DNA from: Oscillospiraceae bacterium
Lineage (GTDB): Bacteria; Bacillota; Clostridia; Oscillospirales; Oscillospiraceae
DNA: 64,000 nucleotides
Direction of reading: 5' to 3'
NCBI GenBank assembly: GCA_902761055.1
Contig: CACWIS010000004.1
Coordinates: 1 to 64,000, forward strand
This document shows, in pieces, positions 1 through 8,997 of this stretch. Made by a program: the position numbers and the translations under genes. Within the stretch, counting starts at the first letter, position 1; the number at the start of each line of letters is the position of its first letter. The notes under the pieces are model-generated. The model was given only the letters and a program-made list of their open reading frames with translations, was not told the origin of the DNA and did not search any database.

Positions 1-541
1 GAGTAAAAGAATCGTGATCATATCCACCAGCCCACGCAGAAACAGCAACTCTGAGGCGCTGGCCAATGCGTTTGCCAAGGGAGCTGCAGAAAGCGGAAAC
101 GACATTGAAGTGATTAGCCTCCGCGGAAAGGACATGCGTTTCTGTCTTGGCTGCTTCGCCTGCCAGAAGACCGGTAAATGTGTTATCAAGGACGACATGA
201 ATGAAATCGTTCCCAAGATGGAACACGCCGATGTGTTGGTCTTCGCCACACCGATCTATTATTACGAAATGAGTGGACAGATGAAGACTCTGCTTGACCG
301 TGCAAATCCGCTGTTTGTTTCAGACTATCGTTTTCGCGACGTGTACTTTCTCTCCTCTGCTGCGGAGGATGAAGACTTCGTTCCTCAACGAGCACAGAGT
401 GGCCTTGAAGGATGGATCGAGTGCTTTGAAAAGGCGCACCTGACAGGCTCCGTGTTTGGCGGTGGCGTGACAGATGTCGGAGAGATCAAGGGTCACCACG
501 CCTTGGCAGAGGCCTATGAGATGGGGAAGGCGATCCGATGA
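1..541 (+). CDS. Flavodoxin-fold NADPH-dependent FMN reductase family protein (first two bases of the start codon missing)
   Basis: Small iron-sulfur/FMN flavodoxin-type reductase that probably moves electrons from NAD(P)H to quinones or other acceptors in the cytoplasm. The beta1-P-loop reading IISTSPRRNSNSE (FMN phosphate binding), the CLGCFACQKTGKC cysteine motif and the FATPIYYYEMSG segment are typical of this family. The frame is open through the window edge. The codons before the GTG at 14 read SKRI, so the true start is most likely an ATG whose last base is position 1; about 180 residues is normal for the family. It overlaps the next gene by four bases (ATGA), implying translational coupling. 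The exact substrate cannot be told from sequence. Confidence 0.88.
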   Translation, partial: SKRIVIISTSPRRNSNSEALANAFAKGAAESGNDIEVISLRGKDMRFCLGCFACQKTGKCVIKDDMNEIVPKMEHADVLVFATPIYYYEMSGQMKTLLDRANPLFVSDYRFRDVYFLSSAAEDEDFVPQRAQSGLEGWIECFEKAHLTGSVFGGGVTDVGEIKGHHALAEAYEMGKAIR

Positions 542-1041
542 TTAAAAGAATCCCGACTGTGAAAGCGCAGGAAACGCCCGTCCCAACTACGGAACCGACA
601 GCACAGCAGTTTGAGTCGGAGAGCCTGACGGAAGCAACACCGGTATTGGAAGCGAAGCAGACAGAGATAACAGAGGAGGCTGAGGCGGTCCTGAAGCTGA
701 AGATCAATAACACAGTTGTTGAAGTCCTGTGGGAAGACAACGAGTCGGTCGAGGCGCTTTTCAATCTTGTTTCGGCAGAGCCCCTTACGATCAGCATGTC
801 GATGTACGGAGGTTTTGAACAAGTCGGCTCAATCGGATCGAGCCTTCCGCGAAACGACGTACAGACAACGACATCTGCGGGGGATATTGTGCTGTATTCC
901 GGCAGCCAAATCGTCATCTTCTACGGCTCCAACTCCTGGGCATATACAAGACTCGGAAGGATCCAGGGCTTGTCTGCAAACGAACTGGATGAGCTGCTCG
1001 GGAATGGTGCAGTTTCACTAACACTGTATACGGAAGATTGA
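538..1041 (+). CDS. Cyclophilin-like fold protein, apparently without its export signal
   Basis: The C-terminal half (about residues 50-165) matches the bacterial cyclophilin-like domain often found next to flavodoxins: it has MSMYGGFEQVGSIG, then GDIVLYSGSQIVIFYGSNSW and a TRLGRI strand. In relatives this domain usually follows a lipoprotein signal and a Pro/Thr-rich linker. Here the linker (ETPVPTTEPTAQ) follows after only ten residues, with no hydrophobic signal. The start overlaps the stop of the upstream gene, so either the protein is cytoplasmic or the signal-coding part was lost. Function unknown; a small-molecule-binding role is only inferred from the fold. Confidence 0.75.
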   Translation: MIKRIPTVKAQETPVPTTEPTAQQFESESLTEATPVLEAKQTEITEEAEAVLKLKINNTVVEVLWEDNESVEALFNLVSAEPLTISMSMYGGFEQVGSIGSSLPRNDVQTTTSAGDIVLYSGSQIVIFYGSNSWAYTRLGRIQGLSANELDELLGNGAVSLTLYTED

Positions 1042-1167
1042 GCAAATTCTCTGGTGAGGAAGAAACCATATAAACCTTCTGGCGCACCTTGAGATATGCC
1101 AAAAAGTATAGGGGGTGGGTGCAAATTCAGAACGCCCAGCCTGAGACCAAAAGCCGAATAAAAAGAA

Positions 1168-1220
1168 AAAGCGAGACAGCCAGATGCAAGATTGCACTCA
1201 CCTGTCTCGCTTTGCCCTTG
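1168..1220 (+). terminator. Possible terminator of the flavodoxin/cyclophilin pair
   Basis: The inverted repeat AAAGCGAGACAG (1168-1179) / CTGTCTCGCTTT (1202-1213) lies 127 bases after the stop. The 22-base loop is large and the T run is poor, so this may be a terminator or only a processed hairpin. The intergenic stretch 1042-1407 otherwise holds the second inverted repeat at 1256-1287 and no credible gene. Confidence 0.45.
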
Positions 1221-1255
1221 TATCAACGGTTTTTCCTATGCAGAAACGCAAAAAA

Positions 1256-1287
1256 GTACACAGGCTATTGTATCATAGCCTGTGTAC
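1256..1287. repeat. 13-bp perfect inverted repeat with 6-base loop
   Basis: GTACACAGGCTAT (1256-1268) and its exact complement (1275-1287) enclose TGTATC. There is no adjacent T tract on either strand, so it is not a classical terminator. It could be an operator, an element end or a convergent-gene hairpin between the + strand pair and the minus-strand HNH gene. Confidence 0.6.
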
Positions 1288-1407
1288 CAATGTGGCTAAA
1301 GATTGCGATTTTAACAATTACGAGCTAATCGTTAATTCTCGTATTCGTTTGCCTCCGCTTCAATGTATGCTTCAATCTTTTGTTTTAATTCATCGCAGAA
1401 TCTTTGG

Positions 1408-1989
1408 TCATCCTTGAGCTGTTCCAACATTCTTTTTTTTTCTGTGTTTGTACTCTTCCCATTTTTCTTTACCTAGTATTGTTTCATAATCTAGTGGCTT
1501 CGGTATGTGCTTCTCAATGAATCGACATATTGTGGAATAGCGTTCTTGAATTTGCTCAATGCTTAAACCCATAGCACGTAAGCGAGAGACGTTGTCGTCA
1601 TGGCAATACCAACTCCTAAAGTCTTTTGCCCCTTTTTTGCTGTTACAAGTCGAACAGCAAGGAATAAGATTATAAATGTTAGTTATATAGCCGGTAGGCA
1701 ACCCATTTCGTACCAAAGGCATGATATGATCAACGGAATTTGATGCTTGCAAACAGTATCCGCATTGATCCGGGGTGATTCCCAGTTCAGCATAGTACCA
1801 ATCCAAGTTGTCGCTACTCGGAGGTAAATATGGAGTTATCGCTATTGCAAAAGCATTGTTAATTGTTGAAGAACGATTCCTCAAGTTTGCTTTCCCGGGC
1901 ATTTTGAACTTGCTGCTCATATCATAACTCCTCAACATATCCAAAAGATTCAGGTGATTATTGGCCAGCAAAAAACCTTTCGTTTTCAT
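1408..1989 (-). CDS. HNH endonuclease
   Basis: 193-residue protein with a clear HNH core in its middle: CGYC (zinc pair), then SVDHIMPL (the catalytic His of the first H box), NLIPCCSTCNSKKG (the N box with the second zinc pair) and a following helix. It is a stand-alone nuclease with no methylase or restriction partner nearby. The AT-rich composition differs from the GC-rich core genes and suggests acquisition. HNH proteins of this size occur in phage, in defence islands and as orphan nucleases; nothing here settles which. Confidence 0.85.
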   Translation of the reverse strand: MKTKGFLLANNHLNLLDMLRSYDMSSKFKMPGKANLRNRSSTINNAFAIAITPYLPPSSDNLDWYYAELGITPDQCGYCLQASNSVDHIMPLVRNGLPTGYITNIYNLIPCCSTCNSKKGAKDFRSWYCHDDNVSRLRAMGLSIEQIQERYSTICRFIEKHIPKPLDYETILGKEKWEEYKHRKKKNVGTAQG

Positions 1990-2025
1990 ATAAGCATTAT
2001 ATAGTTCTAACAGGGAAATGACAAG

Positions 2026-2064
2026 AAAAAGGATTGCTACCTTTGTTAAGATAGCAATCCTTTT
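2026..2064 (-). terminator. Terminator of tRNA-Ala
   Basis: Read on the minus strand, AAAAGGATTGCTA and TAGCAATCCTTTT form a 13-bp stem with a 12-base loop and a T-rich end directly behind the encoded CCA of tRNA-Ala. It also sits just upstream of the HNH start. Confidence 0.85.
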
Positions 2065-2065
2065 C

Positions 2066-2141
2066 TGGTGGAGACGGAGGGATTCGAACCCTTGACCTTA
2101 CGGATGCGAACCGTACGCTCTCCCAGCTGAGCTACGCCCCC
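2066..2141 (-). tRNA. tRNA-Ala (anticodon CGC)
   Basis: A 76-base cloverleaf with encoded CCA. The acceptor begins GGGGGCG with a G3-U70 pair (the alanine identity element), the D arm is GCTC...GAGC, and the anticodon stem TACGG/CCGTA closes the loop TTCGCAT, giving CGC, which reads GCG codons. One A-C mismatch lies at the base of the T stem. Confidence 0.95.
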
Positions 2142-2211
2142 ATTTTTTTCGGCCTCCCTCGCGAGAGCCTTATGTATTATACCACAGTTTTTTCATTTGT
2201 AAAGAAAAATA

Positions 2212-2240
2212 TTGATTATCCCTTCTCCTTGCGGTATAAT
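2212..2240 (+). promoter_or_regulatory. Sigma-A promoter of the SRP RNA
   Basis: -35 TTGATT (2212-2217), 17-bp spacer, perfect -10 TATAAT (2235-2240), about a dozen bases before the predicted RNA 5' end. Confidence 0.85.
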
Positions 2241-2251
2241 ACCTTTGTGAC

Positions 2252-2540
2252 TTTTGACAAGGCTGTACTAGTTGGGGAGCCAGCGGTGCCCTGTAACCTG
2301 CAATCCGCTACAGCAGGGATGAATCCCCGGTCGAGGAAGTTTCCTGTGTCGTCTGACCCCGGTAAGCAGTGATGACGGTCCGGTCCTGCGCAACGGAAAC
2401 CCGTGAACCATGTCAGGCGGGGAACCGAGCAGCATTAAGCGGTGCGTTTCGTGTGCCGCGGGGTTGCCGGATCCGAGCCGGCTGCCGGCGTAACGGGCAT
2501 AGGAATTCTTTCGGAGCCGGGTGTACAGTCTTGTCAAGGG
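2252..2540 (+). ncRNA. ffs: Signal recognition particle RNA, long Gram-positive type
   Basis: The 5' end GACAAGGCTGTAC pairs with GTACAGTCTTGTC at the 3' end, forming the closing helix of the ~290-nt Bacillus/Clostridia-type SRP RNA with an Alu domain. Internal landmarks include AGTTGGGG near the 5' end, TGACGGTCCGGTCCTGCGCAA, and the Ffh-binding domain around 2410-2440 (GTCAGGCGGGGAACC then GAGCAGCATTAAG). It binds Ffh for co-translational membrane targeting. It lies directly upstream of dnaX, a common Firmicutes order. Confidence 0.93.
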
Positions 2541-2574
2541 TCACAAACTATTTACATTCAAGGGAGGGGAGAGC

Positions 2575-4317
2575 ATGTATCAGGCGCTGTACCGCAAATG
2601 GCGGCCGCAGAGCTTTGACGACGTCATTGGGCAGAAGCACATCACCGAGACGCTCAAAAGTCAGGTCCGCACGGGACGGCTCTCTCACGCGTATCTGTTC
2701 ATCGGCACGCGCGGCACGGGCAAGACCACCTGCGCGCGCATCCTCGCCCGGGCGGTCAACTGCGAGCACCCGGTCGACGGCAACCCCTGCGGCAAATGCG
2801 CGGCCTGCCGCGGCATCGCAGACGGCTCGATCCTCGACGTGGTGGAGCTGGACGCCGCCTCCAACAACGGCGTGGACAATGTGCGCGCCCTGCGCGAGGA
2901 GGCCGTCTTCTCCCCGGCGGCGGTCAAAAAGCGCGTGTACATCATCGACGAGGTGCACATGCTGTCCGTCTCCGCCTTCAACGCGCTGCTGAAGATCATC
3001 GAGGAGCCGCCCGAGCACCTGATCTTCATCCTCGCCACGACCGAGCTGCAGAAGGTCCCGGCGACGATCCTCTCCCGCTGCCAGCGCCACAGCTTCCGGC
3101 GCATCGACACGGCGGAGCTCGCCGCCTACGTCGGGCACGTCGCGGCGGAGGAGCATTTTGACATCACGGCCGAGGCGGCCGAGCTGATCGCGCGCCTCGC
3201 CGAGGGCGGCGTACGCGACGCGCTGAGCCTGCTGGACCAGTGCTCGGCGCACAGCCGCATCGACGTCGACGCGGTCTATACGACGATGGGCCTCGCCGGC
3301 AAGCGCCGGATCGAGGAGCTGTTCGAGCGCATCGTCGCCCACGACACCGAGACGGCGCTCAAGCGCTTCGCAAAAATGTGGATGGACGGCAAGGACCCCG
3401 TCGGCACGCTGGGCGAGCTGTTCACGCTGACGCGCGACGTGCTGATGCTGCGCGTCGCGCCCAAGGGCGGCGCGGAGCTGATCTCCGGCGGCCACGATCC
3501 GGCTGTGCTGCGCCGCTATGCCGGGGAACTCACGACCGAGGAGCTCTGCGCGGCGATGGAGACGATCCAGGACGCGCTGATCGCCGCGAGGGCGGCGAAA
3601 AACCCGCGCACGACCGCGGAGCTCTGCCTGGTCACGCTCTGCAGCGGTTTTCTCAAGCTGGATATGCCGGACTTCAACGCCCGCCTCTCCCGGCTCGAGG
3701 AGGAGATCGCGCGCGGCGTCGTGACCGTTCCCGATCGGTCGGCGCCCGCGGCGGACGAGCCGGCGGAGCCGGAGCGCGAATGGGACGACGAGCTTCCGCC
3801 TCCGGAGCCGAGCGAGGAACGCGTCCCCTGGGAGGAGCGCTATGACGATGAGGCCCCGCCGCAGCGCGGGGATGCGCAGGATGAGGAGGAGCTTGAGGTC
3901 TTCCGCGAGGAGCAGCCCGAGGACGCTTTCCTGGAGCGCGCGCCGCGCGAGGAGACAAAGAAGGAGAGCCCGCCCCCCGCGGCGGCCGCAGCGGCCCCGG
4001 AGATCGGTCCCGGATTCTGGAACGAGCTTTGCAGGCGGGTGATCCCCCGCCTGCCGGCGGACATGCGCATCTACCCCGGCGATGAGAGCAAGCTGCGCGG
4101 CGCGGTAAGCGGCGGCGTCTTGCGGCTGCAGGCAGAGAGCGGCTTCGTTTTCAACCGCTTCAACCGCGCGGAGATCCTGCAGAAGTTTGCCGACTGCGCC
4201 TCGGAGCTGACGGGGCGTCAGATCAACGCGGTGCTCGGCGAACTGCAATTGGAAGAGAAACAGACCAGAAGTCTTGAGGAGCTCAAACGCTTTCCCGAGA
4301 CGAGGATCATCGGATAA
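2575..4317 (+). CDS. dnaX: DNA polymerase III subunit gamma/tau
   Basis: Clamp-loader ATPase that loads the beta clamp at the replication fork. Starting at the ATG at 2575 (behind AGGGAGGGG) gives 580 residues beginning [11 protein letters not shown], the family's standard N-terminus; the longer upstream frame runs into the SRP RNA. It has Walker A GTRGTGKT (44-51), a zinc site C63/C72/C75/C78, DEVH (125-128) and the sensor region [13 protein letters not shown]. From about residue 380 a Glu/Pro/Ala-rich linker leads to the C-terminal alpha-binding region. It is followed 17 bases later by ybaB, as in most Firmicutes. Confidence 0.97.
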   Translation: MYQALYRKWRPQSFDDVIGQKHITETLKSQVRTGRLSHAYLFIGTRGTGKTTCARILARAVNCEHPVDGNPCGKCAACRGIADGSILDVVELDAASNNGVDNVRALREEAVFSPAAVKKRVYIIDEVHMLSVSAFNALLKIIEEPPEHLIFILATTELQKVPATILSRCQRHSFRRIDTAELAAYVGHVAAEEHFDITAEAAELIARLAEGGVRDALSLLDQCSAHSRIDVDAVYTTMGLAGKRRIEELFERIVAHDTETALKRFAKMWMDGKDPVGTLGELFTLTRDVLMLRVAPKGGAELISGGHDPAVLRRYAGELTTEELCAAMETIQDALIAARAAKNPRTTAELCLVTLCSGFLKLDMPDFNARLSRLEEEIARGVVTVPDRSAPAADEPAEPEREWDDELPPPEPSEERVPWEERYDDEAPPQRGDAQDEEELEVFREEQPEDAFLERAPREETKKESPPPAAAAAAPEIGPGFWNELCRRVIPRLPADMRIYPGDESKLRGAVSGGVLRLQAESGFVFNRFNRAEILQKFADCASELTGRQINAVLGELQLEEKQTRSLEELKRFPETRIIG

Positions 4318-4334
4318 ACAAGGAGGAAACGATC

Positions 4335-4679
4335 ATGGCAAAAGGCGGTTTCCGCGGCGGCTACGGCGGCGGACAGGCAAATATGCTCAAGCAGGCCCAG
4401 AAGATGCAGCAGGACTTTCTGAAGATGCAGCAGGAGCTGGAGTCCTCGAAATTCGAATTCACGTCCGGCGGCGGCGCGGTCAAAGCGGTCGTGTCCGGTA
4501 CGCGCGAGTTTGAGAGCATCACGATCGACCCCGAGGTCGTCGATCCCGACGACGTCGAGATGCTGCAGGACCTGATCCTCGCGGCGGTCAACGGCGCGCT
4601 CAAGGCGGCCGACGACAAGACCAGCCAGTCGATGGCAAAGCTGCAGGGCGGCATGGGAGGCTTTCCCGGCCTGTTCTGA
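4335..4679 (+). CDS. ybaB: YbaB/EbfC family nucleoid-associated protein
   Basis: 114-residue DNA-binding protein. It has the family pattern of an N-terminal helix rich in M/Q ([20 protein letters not shown]), the central strand block [22 protein letters not shown], and the helix [25 protein letters not shown]. YbaB dimers bind DNA around the nucleoid. Position directly after dnaX supports the call; recR, often third in this cluster, is absent here. Confidence 0.95.
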   Translation: MAKGGFRGGYGGGQANMLKQAQKMQQDFLKMQQELESSKFEFTSGGGAVKAVVSGTREFESITIDPEVVDPDDVEMLQDLILAAVNGALKAADDKTSQSMAKLQGGMGGFPGLF

Positions 4680-4706
4680 TCGAAGCCCTGTTTACGGAGG
4701 CAAGCG

Positions 4707-6398
4707 ATGAATACGGAATGGACAAACACGATCGACCCCGCGGCCCCGCTGCCGGAGTACCCGCGCCCGCAGCTCGTCCGCGAGAGCTGGATGAGCCTCA
4801 ACGGTCCCTGGGACTACGCGATCACGGCCGGGAAGACCCTGCCGGAGCGCTTCGAGGGGCAGATCACCGTGCCCTTCTCGCCGGAGGCCCCGCTCTCCGG
4901 CGTGGGACGCGCGCTCGAGAGCGGACAGTTCCTCTGGTACCGGCGCGAGATCACGCTGCCGGAGGACTTTGCCGGAAAGCGCGTGCTGCTGCACTTCGGC
5001 GCGGTCGACCAGACTGCGGACGTGTGGGTGAATGAAAAGCAGGTCGCTTCCCATATCGGCGGCTACCTGCCCTTCGAGGCCGATATCACCTCCGCGCTCG
5101 GAGAGGGAAAGGCCGTGATCACCGTCCGCGTGACGGACGAGACCGACAAGAGCTACCACACGCGCGGCAAGCAGAAAACGAAGCGCGGCGGCATCTGGTA
5201 CACGCCGCAGAGCGGCATCTGGCAGAGCGTGTGGATCGAGGCCGTGCCGCAGAGCTATGTGCGCGGCCTGCGCATCACGCCGCATTTCGACGAGGCCGAG
5301 GTCGATATCACGGCCGATCTCGTGGGGACGGAATGCGCCGTCGCGCATTTCGCCGGCGCGGACTACGAGCTGCCCGCCGCGATCCCGGTGCCGGATTTCG
5401 AGGCCTGGAGCCCCGAACATCCGAAGCTCTACGAATTCACCGTCAGCTGCGGCGAGGACGAGGTGCGAAGCTACTTCGCGATGCGCAAGTTCTCCGTCGA
5501 AAAGGACGCGGCGGGAGTGCCGCGCCTGTTCCTCAACAACGCGCCGTATTTCCACAACGGCCTGCTCGACCAAGGCTACTGGCCCGACGGACTGTATACG
5601 GCTCCGACGGACGAGGCCATGGTCCGCGACATTCAAACGGCGAAAGACTGCGGCTTCAACATGCTGCGCAAGCACATCAAGGTCGAGCCGCTGCGCTGGT
5701 ATTACCACTGCGACCGCCTCGGCATGCTGGTATGGCAGGACATGCCCTGCGGCGGCGGACGCTATGCGCCCGCGGTCGTCGCGGCGCCGCTCGTGACGGG
5801 GCTGCATCTGTCCGACGGCGCGCACGGCATCTTCGGCCGCGGCGACGAAATGGGACGCCGTGAGTTCCAGGACGAGCTGATCGACATGGTCACGGCGCTC
5901 TACAACTGCCCCTGCATCGCCATGTGGGTGATCTTCAACGAGGGCTGGGGCCAGTTCGACGCGGCGTCGCTGACCGAGAGCGTGCGCTTCGCAGACAACA
6001 CCCGCACGATCGACCACGCCTCCGGCTGGCACGACCAGGGCGCGGGCGACGTGAAAAGCGAGCACGTCTATTTCCGGCCCTATCGCTTCCGCCCCGACAA
6101 GAAGGGGAGGGCAGTCGTGCTCAGCGAGTTCGGCGGCTACGCGTATCAGGTCGCCGGGCACGTCTTCAACAGCAAGGCCTTCGGCTACAAGAAATTCGAC
6201 ACGCCGGAGAAGCTCTCCGGCGCGCTGGAGGAGCTGTACCGCAGACAGATCCTGCCCGCGCAAGAAAAGGGGCTGGCGGCTGCGGTCTACACGCAGCTGA
6301 GCGACGTCGAGGATGAGATCAACGGCCTTCTGACCTACGATAGGAGCGTGCTCAAGACCGACGCGGAGAGAATGCGCCGCATCGTCACGCAGGAATGA
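4707..6398 (+). CDS. Glycoside hydrolase family 2 enzyme (beta-galactosidase/beta-glucuronidase-like)
   Basis: 563 residues in GH2 order: an N-terminal jelly-roll sugar-binding domain (about 1-180, LNGPWDYAI...), a short immunoglobulin-like domain, then a TIM barrel from about residue 270. Family knowledge puts the acid/base in NEGWGQ (E412) and the nucleophile in LSEFGGY (E474); both are present. There is no signal peptide, so the enzyme is probably cytoplasmic and acts on imported oligosaccharides or glycosides. The middle domain is shorter than in LacZ. Exact sugar specificity cannot be read from sequence. Confidence 0.92.
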   Translation: MNTEWTNTIDPAAPLPEYPRPQLVRESWMSLNGPWDYAITAGKTLPERFEGQITVPFSPEAPLSGVGRALESGQFLWYRREITLPEDFAGKRVLLHFGAVDQTADVWVNEKQVASHIGGYLPFEADITSALGEGKAVITVRVTDETDKSYHTRGKQKTKRGGIWYTPQSGIWQSVWIEAVPQSYVRGLRITPHFDEAEVDITADLVGTECAVAHFAGADYELPAAIPVPDFEAWSPEHPKLYEFTVSCGEDEVRSYFAMRKFSVEKDAAGVPRLFLNNAPYFHNGLLDQGYWPDGLYTAPTDEAMVRDIQTAKDCGFNMLRKHIKVEPLRWYYHCDRLGMLVWQDMPCGGGRYAPAVVAAPLVTGLHLSDGAHGIFGRGDEMGRREFQDELIDMVTALYNCPCIAMWVIFNEGWGQFDAASLTESVRFADNTRTIDHASGWHDQGAGDVKSEHVYFRPYRFRPDKKGRAVVLSEFGGYAYQVAGHVFNSKAFGYKKFDTPEKLSGALEELYRRQILPAQEKGLAAAVYTQLSDVEDEINGLLTYDRSVLKTDAERMRRIVTQE

Positions 6399-6409
6399 GG
6401 ACCGAAAGA

Positions 6410-6444
6410 CCGGGGGCGCGGCAGAGCGCCCCCGGAATCTTTTG
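6410..6444 (+). terminator. Terminator after the GH2 gene
   Basis: A 10-bp GC stem (CCGGGGGCGC / GCGCCCCCGG, loop 6420-6425) is followed by AATCTTTT. It ends just before the -35 box of the next gene. Confidence 0.9.
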
Positions 6445-6445
6445 C

Positions 6446-6475
6446 TTGACAATAATGTTATGTAAACTGTATAAT
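6446..6475 (+). promoter_or_regulatory. Sigma-A promoter of the DUF1002 gene with an overlapping palindrome
   Basis: TTGACA (6446-6451), 18-bp spacer, TATAAT (6470-6475). The -10 box lies inside the perfect 17-bp palindrome ACTGTATAATATACAGT (6467-6483), an obvious operator candidate. TTATGTAAA (6458-6466) and two TTTACATAA boxes (6506-6514, 6520-6528) surround it. Confidence 0.85.
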
Positions 6476-6557
6476 ATACAGTACACCGCAAGAGCAGATA
6501 AGGAATTTACATAATTTAGTTTACATAATACTTTTGCTCTCCGGAAAGGAGGAAACC

Positions 6558-7457
6558 ATGTCAGCTCGTATGATCAAGAGAGCGGCGGCTCTGCTTTTGG
6601 CCGTTTTGCTTCTGCTGCCCGCCGGCGCCGCGGCTTATGCCGAGGAGACGGAGGACCGCCGCCGCACCGTCGTCGGCGCTGATCTGACCGACGATCAGAT
6701 CAAGGAGGTCTATGAGCACTTCGGCATCGAGCGCGGCAGCGTCAAGGAACTGCTGCTTACGAATGCGGAGGAGCGCGCGCTGCTGGAAGGGCTTGTCGAG
6801 GATTCCAAGCTCGGCAAATACTCGATCTCCTGCGTTTACGTCCAGCTTCTCGAACCCGGCTCCGGCCTGAGTGTCGAGACCTACAACATCAACTACTGCA
6901 CGCCGGAGATGTACGAGAACGCCGTGATCACCGCCGGTATCCGCAACGCGCGTATTTATGTTGCCTCGCCCTTCGAGGCCAGCGGAACGGCCGCGCTCGC
7001 GGGCATATACAAGGCCTATGAATCCATCACGGGCGCGAAGCTCGATCCCGCCGCCAAGCTGGCGGGTGCGCGCGAGCTGACGACGGTCGGCGATCTGACC
7101 GAGGAGATCGGCGCGCCGGACGCGGAGAAGATTATCTCCGGCCTCAAGGACATGATCAACCAGAACGCGCCGAGCGAGGAGGAGATCGAATCGGCCCGCA
7201 GCCGCATCCTCGAGCTCGCGGAGAAGTACAACATCCAGCTCAGCGACCGGCAGATCGAGCAGCTCGAGGAGCTGGGCGAATCGCTGGAGAACATCGACAT
7301 CGAATCGCTGCAGGAGCACGTCGACCAGGCGAAGGAGACCATCCAGCACGTATCGGAGGCCAAGGACAAGGCGGTGAGCTTTTTTGAGAAGTTCAGCGGC
7401 GCGGTCTCCGCGGTCTCGGACTTCTTCGGAAAGATCAAAGAGCTGATCGGGAAATGA
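6558..7457 (+). CDS. Exported DUF1002 family protein
   Basis: The ATG at 6558 follows AAAGGAGGAAACC and gives 299 residues with a signal peptide (positive MIKR, hydrophobic core, AYAEE cleavage site near residue 30). The body is a YpuA-like DUF1002 domain of Firmicutes secreted proteins (DLTDDQIKEVYEHFGI, ISCVYVQLLEPGSGLSVETYNINYCT, the IYVASPFEASGTAALAGIYKAYE region). Residues 210-299 are mostly charged helix, probably coiled coil. Role unknown; it may work at the cell surface. It has its own promoter and terminator, so it is monocistronic. Confidence 0.88.
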   Translation: MSARMIKRAAALLLAVLLLLPAGAAAYAEETEDRRRTVVGADLTDDQIKEVYEHFGIERGSVKELLLTNAEERALLEGLVEDSKLGKYSISCVYVQLLEPGSGLSVETYNINYCTPEMYENAVITAGIRNARIYVASPFEASGTAALAGIYKAYESITGAKLDPAAKLAGARELTTVGDLTEEIGAPDAEKIISGLKDMINQNAPSEEEIESARSRILELAEKYNIQLSDRQIEQLEELGESLENIDIESLQEHVDQAKETIQHVSEAKDKAVSFFEKFSGAVSAVSDFFGKIKELIGK

Positions 7458-7481
7458 TCCCGGGCGAACGGCAGAAAAACA

Positions 7482-7523
7482 GAGGGCGGAAGGCAAGATG
7501 CCTTCCGCCCTCTTTCTTTTTTT
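7482..7523. terminator. Bidirectional terminator between the DUF1002 gene and cysS
   Basis: The 14-bp stem GAGGGCGGAAGGCA / TGCCTTCCGCCCTC (7482-7495, 7499-7512) has a 3-base loop. It is followed on the + strand by TTTCTTTTTTT and preceded by an A run that can serve as the U tract for the minus-strand operon ending with cysS. Confidence 0.9.
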
Positions 7524-7532
7524 GCAAGGGTC

Positions 7533-8984
7533 TTATACGCGCTTCCACTTCGCGCCGTGTGGGATGTCCGTCAGCTCGACGCCGGCGGCCTTGAGCTCGT
7601 CGCGGATGCGGTCGGCCTCGGCAAAGTTCTTCGCCTTCTTGGCGTCCTGGCGGGCGCGGATCTTCGCCTCGATCTCCGGGTCGGACTCGCCGCTCTCGGA
7701 GAGGATCGTGAACTCGCCGGCGACGAGGGCTTCCTTTTTCAGCTCCCCGCGCTTTTTTTCCGCCTTCTCGATGAGGCTGAGACTCAGCACGCGGTCGAAA
7801 TCGGCGACGGCATAGAGCTTGGTCGCGTCGTTTGTCGGGACCTTGAGCACGTCGTAGAGCGCCGTCACGGCCAGCGAGGTGTTCAGATCGCTGTCGAGCG
7901 CCTTGCAGAACTTCTCCTTCATGGCGGCGAAGGCGGCTTCGTCGACGGGGCCGTCCTCCGGCTTGAGCGCGGCGATGCGCGCGACCAGCTTGTTGTAGGC
8001 CAGCTGGGCGTTGTCGAGGTTCTCCCATGTGAAGACCAGTGCCTTGCGGTAGTGGCTCTGCAGGCAGAAGAAGCGGTAGGCGAGGGGATCGTAGCCCTTC
8101 TGCTCAAGCAGCGAGACGGTCAGGAACTCGCCCTTGGACTTGGACATCTTGCCGTCGCTGGTGTTGAGGTGCAGCACGTGCATCCACAGATTGCACCAGT
8201 GGTGGCCGAGGTAGGATTCGCTCTGCGCGATCTCGTTGGTGTGGTGCGGGAAGGCGTTGTCGATGCCGCCGCAGTGGATGTCGAGATCCTCGCCGAGGTG
8301 CTTCATCGAGATGCCGCTGCACTCGATGTGCCAGCCGGGATAGCCCACGCCCCAGGGGGAATCCCATTTCAGGGCCTGGTCCTCGAACTTCGACTTGGTG
8401 AACCAGAGCACGAAGTCGTTGCGGTTGCGCTTGTTGGTGTCCTCGTCGACGCCCTCGCGCACGCCGACGTCCAGATCCTCGGCGTTGAAGTCGTTGAAGA
8501 TGAAGTAGCGCTCGAGCTTGGAGGTGTCGAAGTAGACGTTGCCGCCGGCAAAATAGGCGTAGCCGGTGTCCATGAGCTTGGAGATGATCTTGATGTACTC
8601 GTCGATGCAGTTCGTCGCGGGCTCGACGACGTCGGGGGTGCGGATGTTGAGCTTCGCACAGTCGGAGAAGAAGGCGTCGGTGTAGAACTTCGCGATCTCC
8701 ATGACGGTCTTGTGCTCGCGCTTGGCGCCCTTGAGCATCTTGTCTTCGCCCTCGTCGGCGTCGGAGGTCAGGTGGCCGACGTCGGTGATGTTCATCACGC
8801 GCTTGAGGTTGTAGCCGCAATAGCGCAGATAGCGGTCGAGGATATCCTCCATGATGTAGGAGCGCAGGTTGCCGATGTGCGCGAAGTGGTACACGGTCGG
8901 CCCGCAGGTGTACATCTTGACGATGTCGGGATGGTTGGGGACAAACAGTTCTTTCTTACGAGTAGCAGAGTTGTAAAGATACAT
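7533..8984 (-). CDS. cysS: Cysteinyl-tRNA synthetase
   Basis: Charges tRNA-Cys. 483 residues of class I synthetase: the [13 protein letters not shown] segment holds the HIGH-type box and a zinc ligand, further zinc ligands lie in HIECS and HHTNE, and the KMSKSKG loop is intact. The C-terminal region contains the usual helical anticodon-binding part ending with the [19 protein letters not shown] helix. Last gene of the minus-strand run that starts at 16183, 13 bases after pgsA. Confidence 0.97.
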   Translation of the reverse strand: MYLYNSATRKKELFVPNHPDIVKMYTCGPTVYHFAHIGNLRSYIMEDILDRYLRYCGYNLKRVMNITDVGHLTSDADEGEDKMLKGAKREHKTVMEIAKFYTDAFFSDCAKLNIRTPDVVEPATNCIDEYIKIISKLMDTGYAYFAGGNVYFDTSKLERYFIFNDFNAEDLDVGVREGVDEDTNKRNRNDFVLWFTKSKFEDQALKWDSPWGVGYPGWHIECSGISMKHLGEDLDIHCGGIDNAFPHHTNEIAQSESYLGHHWCNLWMHVLHLNTSDGKMSKSKGEFLTVSLLEQKGYDPLAYRFFCLQSHYRKALVFTWENLDNAQLAYNKLVARIAALKPEDGPVDEAAFAAMKEKFCKALDSDLNTSLAVTALYDVLKVPTNDATKLYAVADFDRVLSLSLIEKAEKKRGELKKEALVAGEFTILSESGESDPEIEAKIRARQDAKKAKNFAEADRIRDELKAAGVELTDIPHGAKWKRV

Positions 8985-8997
8985 GGCGTTACGCTCC

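Noticed and set aside
2926..2940. AAAAAG run in dnaX as a possible gamma/tau frameshift site
   Set aside because: It lies at codons 118-120 inside the ATPase domain, far from the gamma/tau boundary, and I see no downstream stem or in-frame stop that would give a gamma product.
2548..4248. Long open frames antisense to dnaX and similar long antisense frames under most GC-rich genes (e.g. 4692-6491, 8983-10923, 16960-18819, 46159-48843)
   Set aside because: They are shadows caused by high GC and lack of stops; their translations are Arg/Ala/His-rich low-complexity sequence without domains or ribosome sites.
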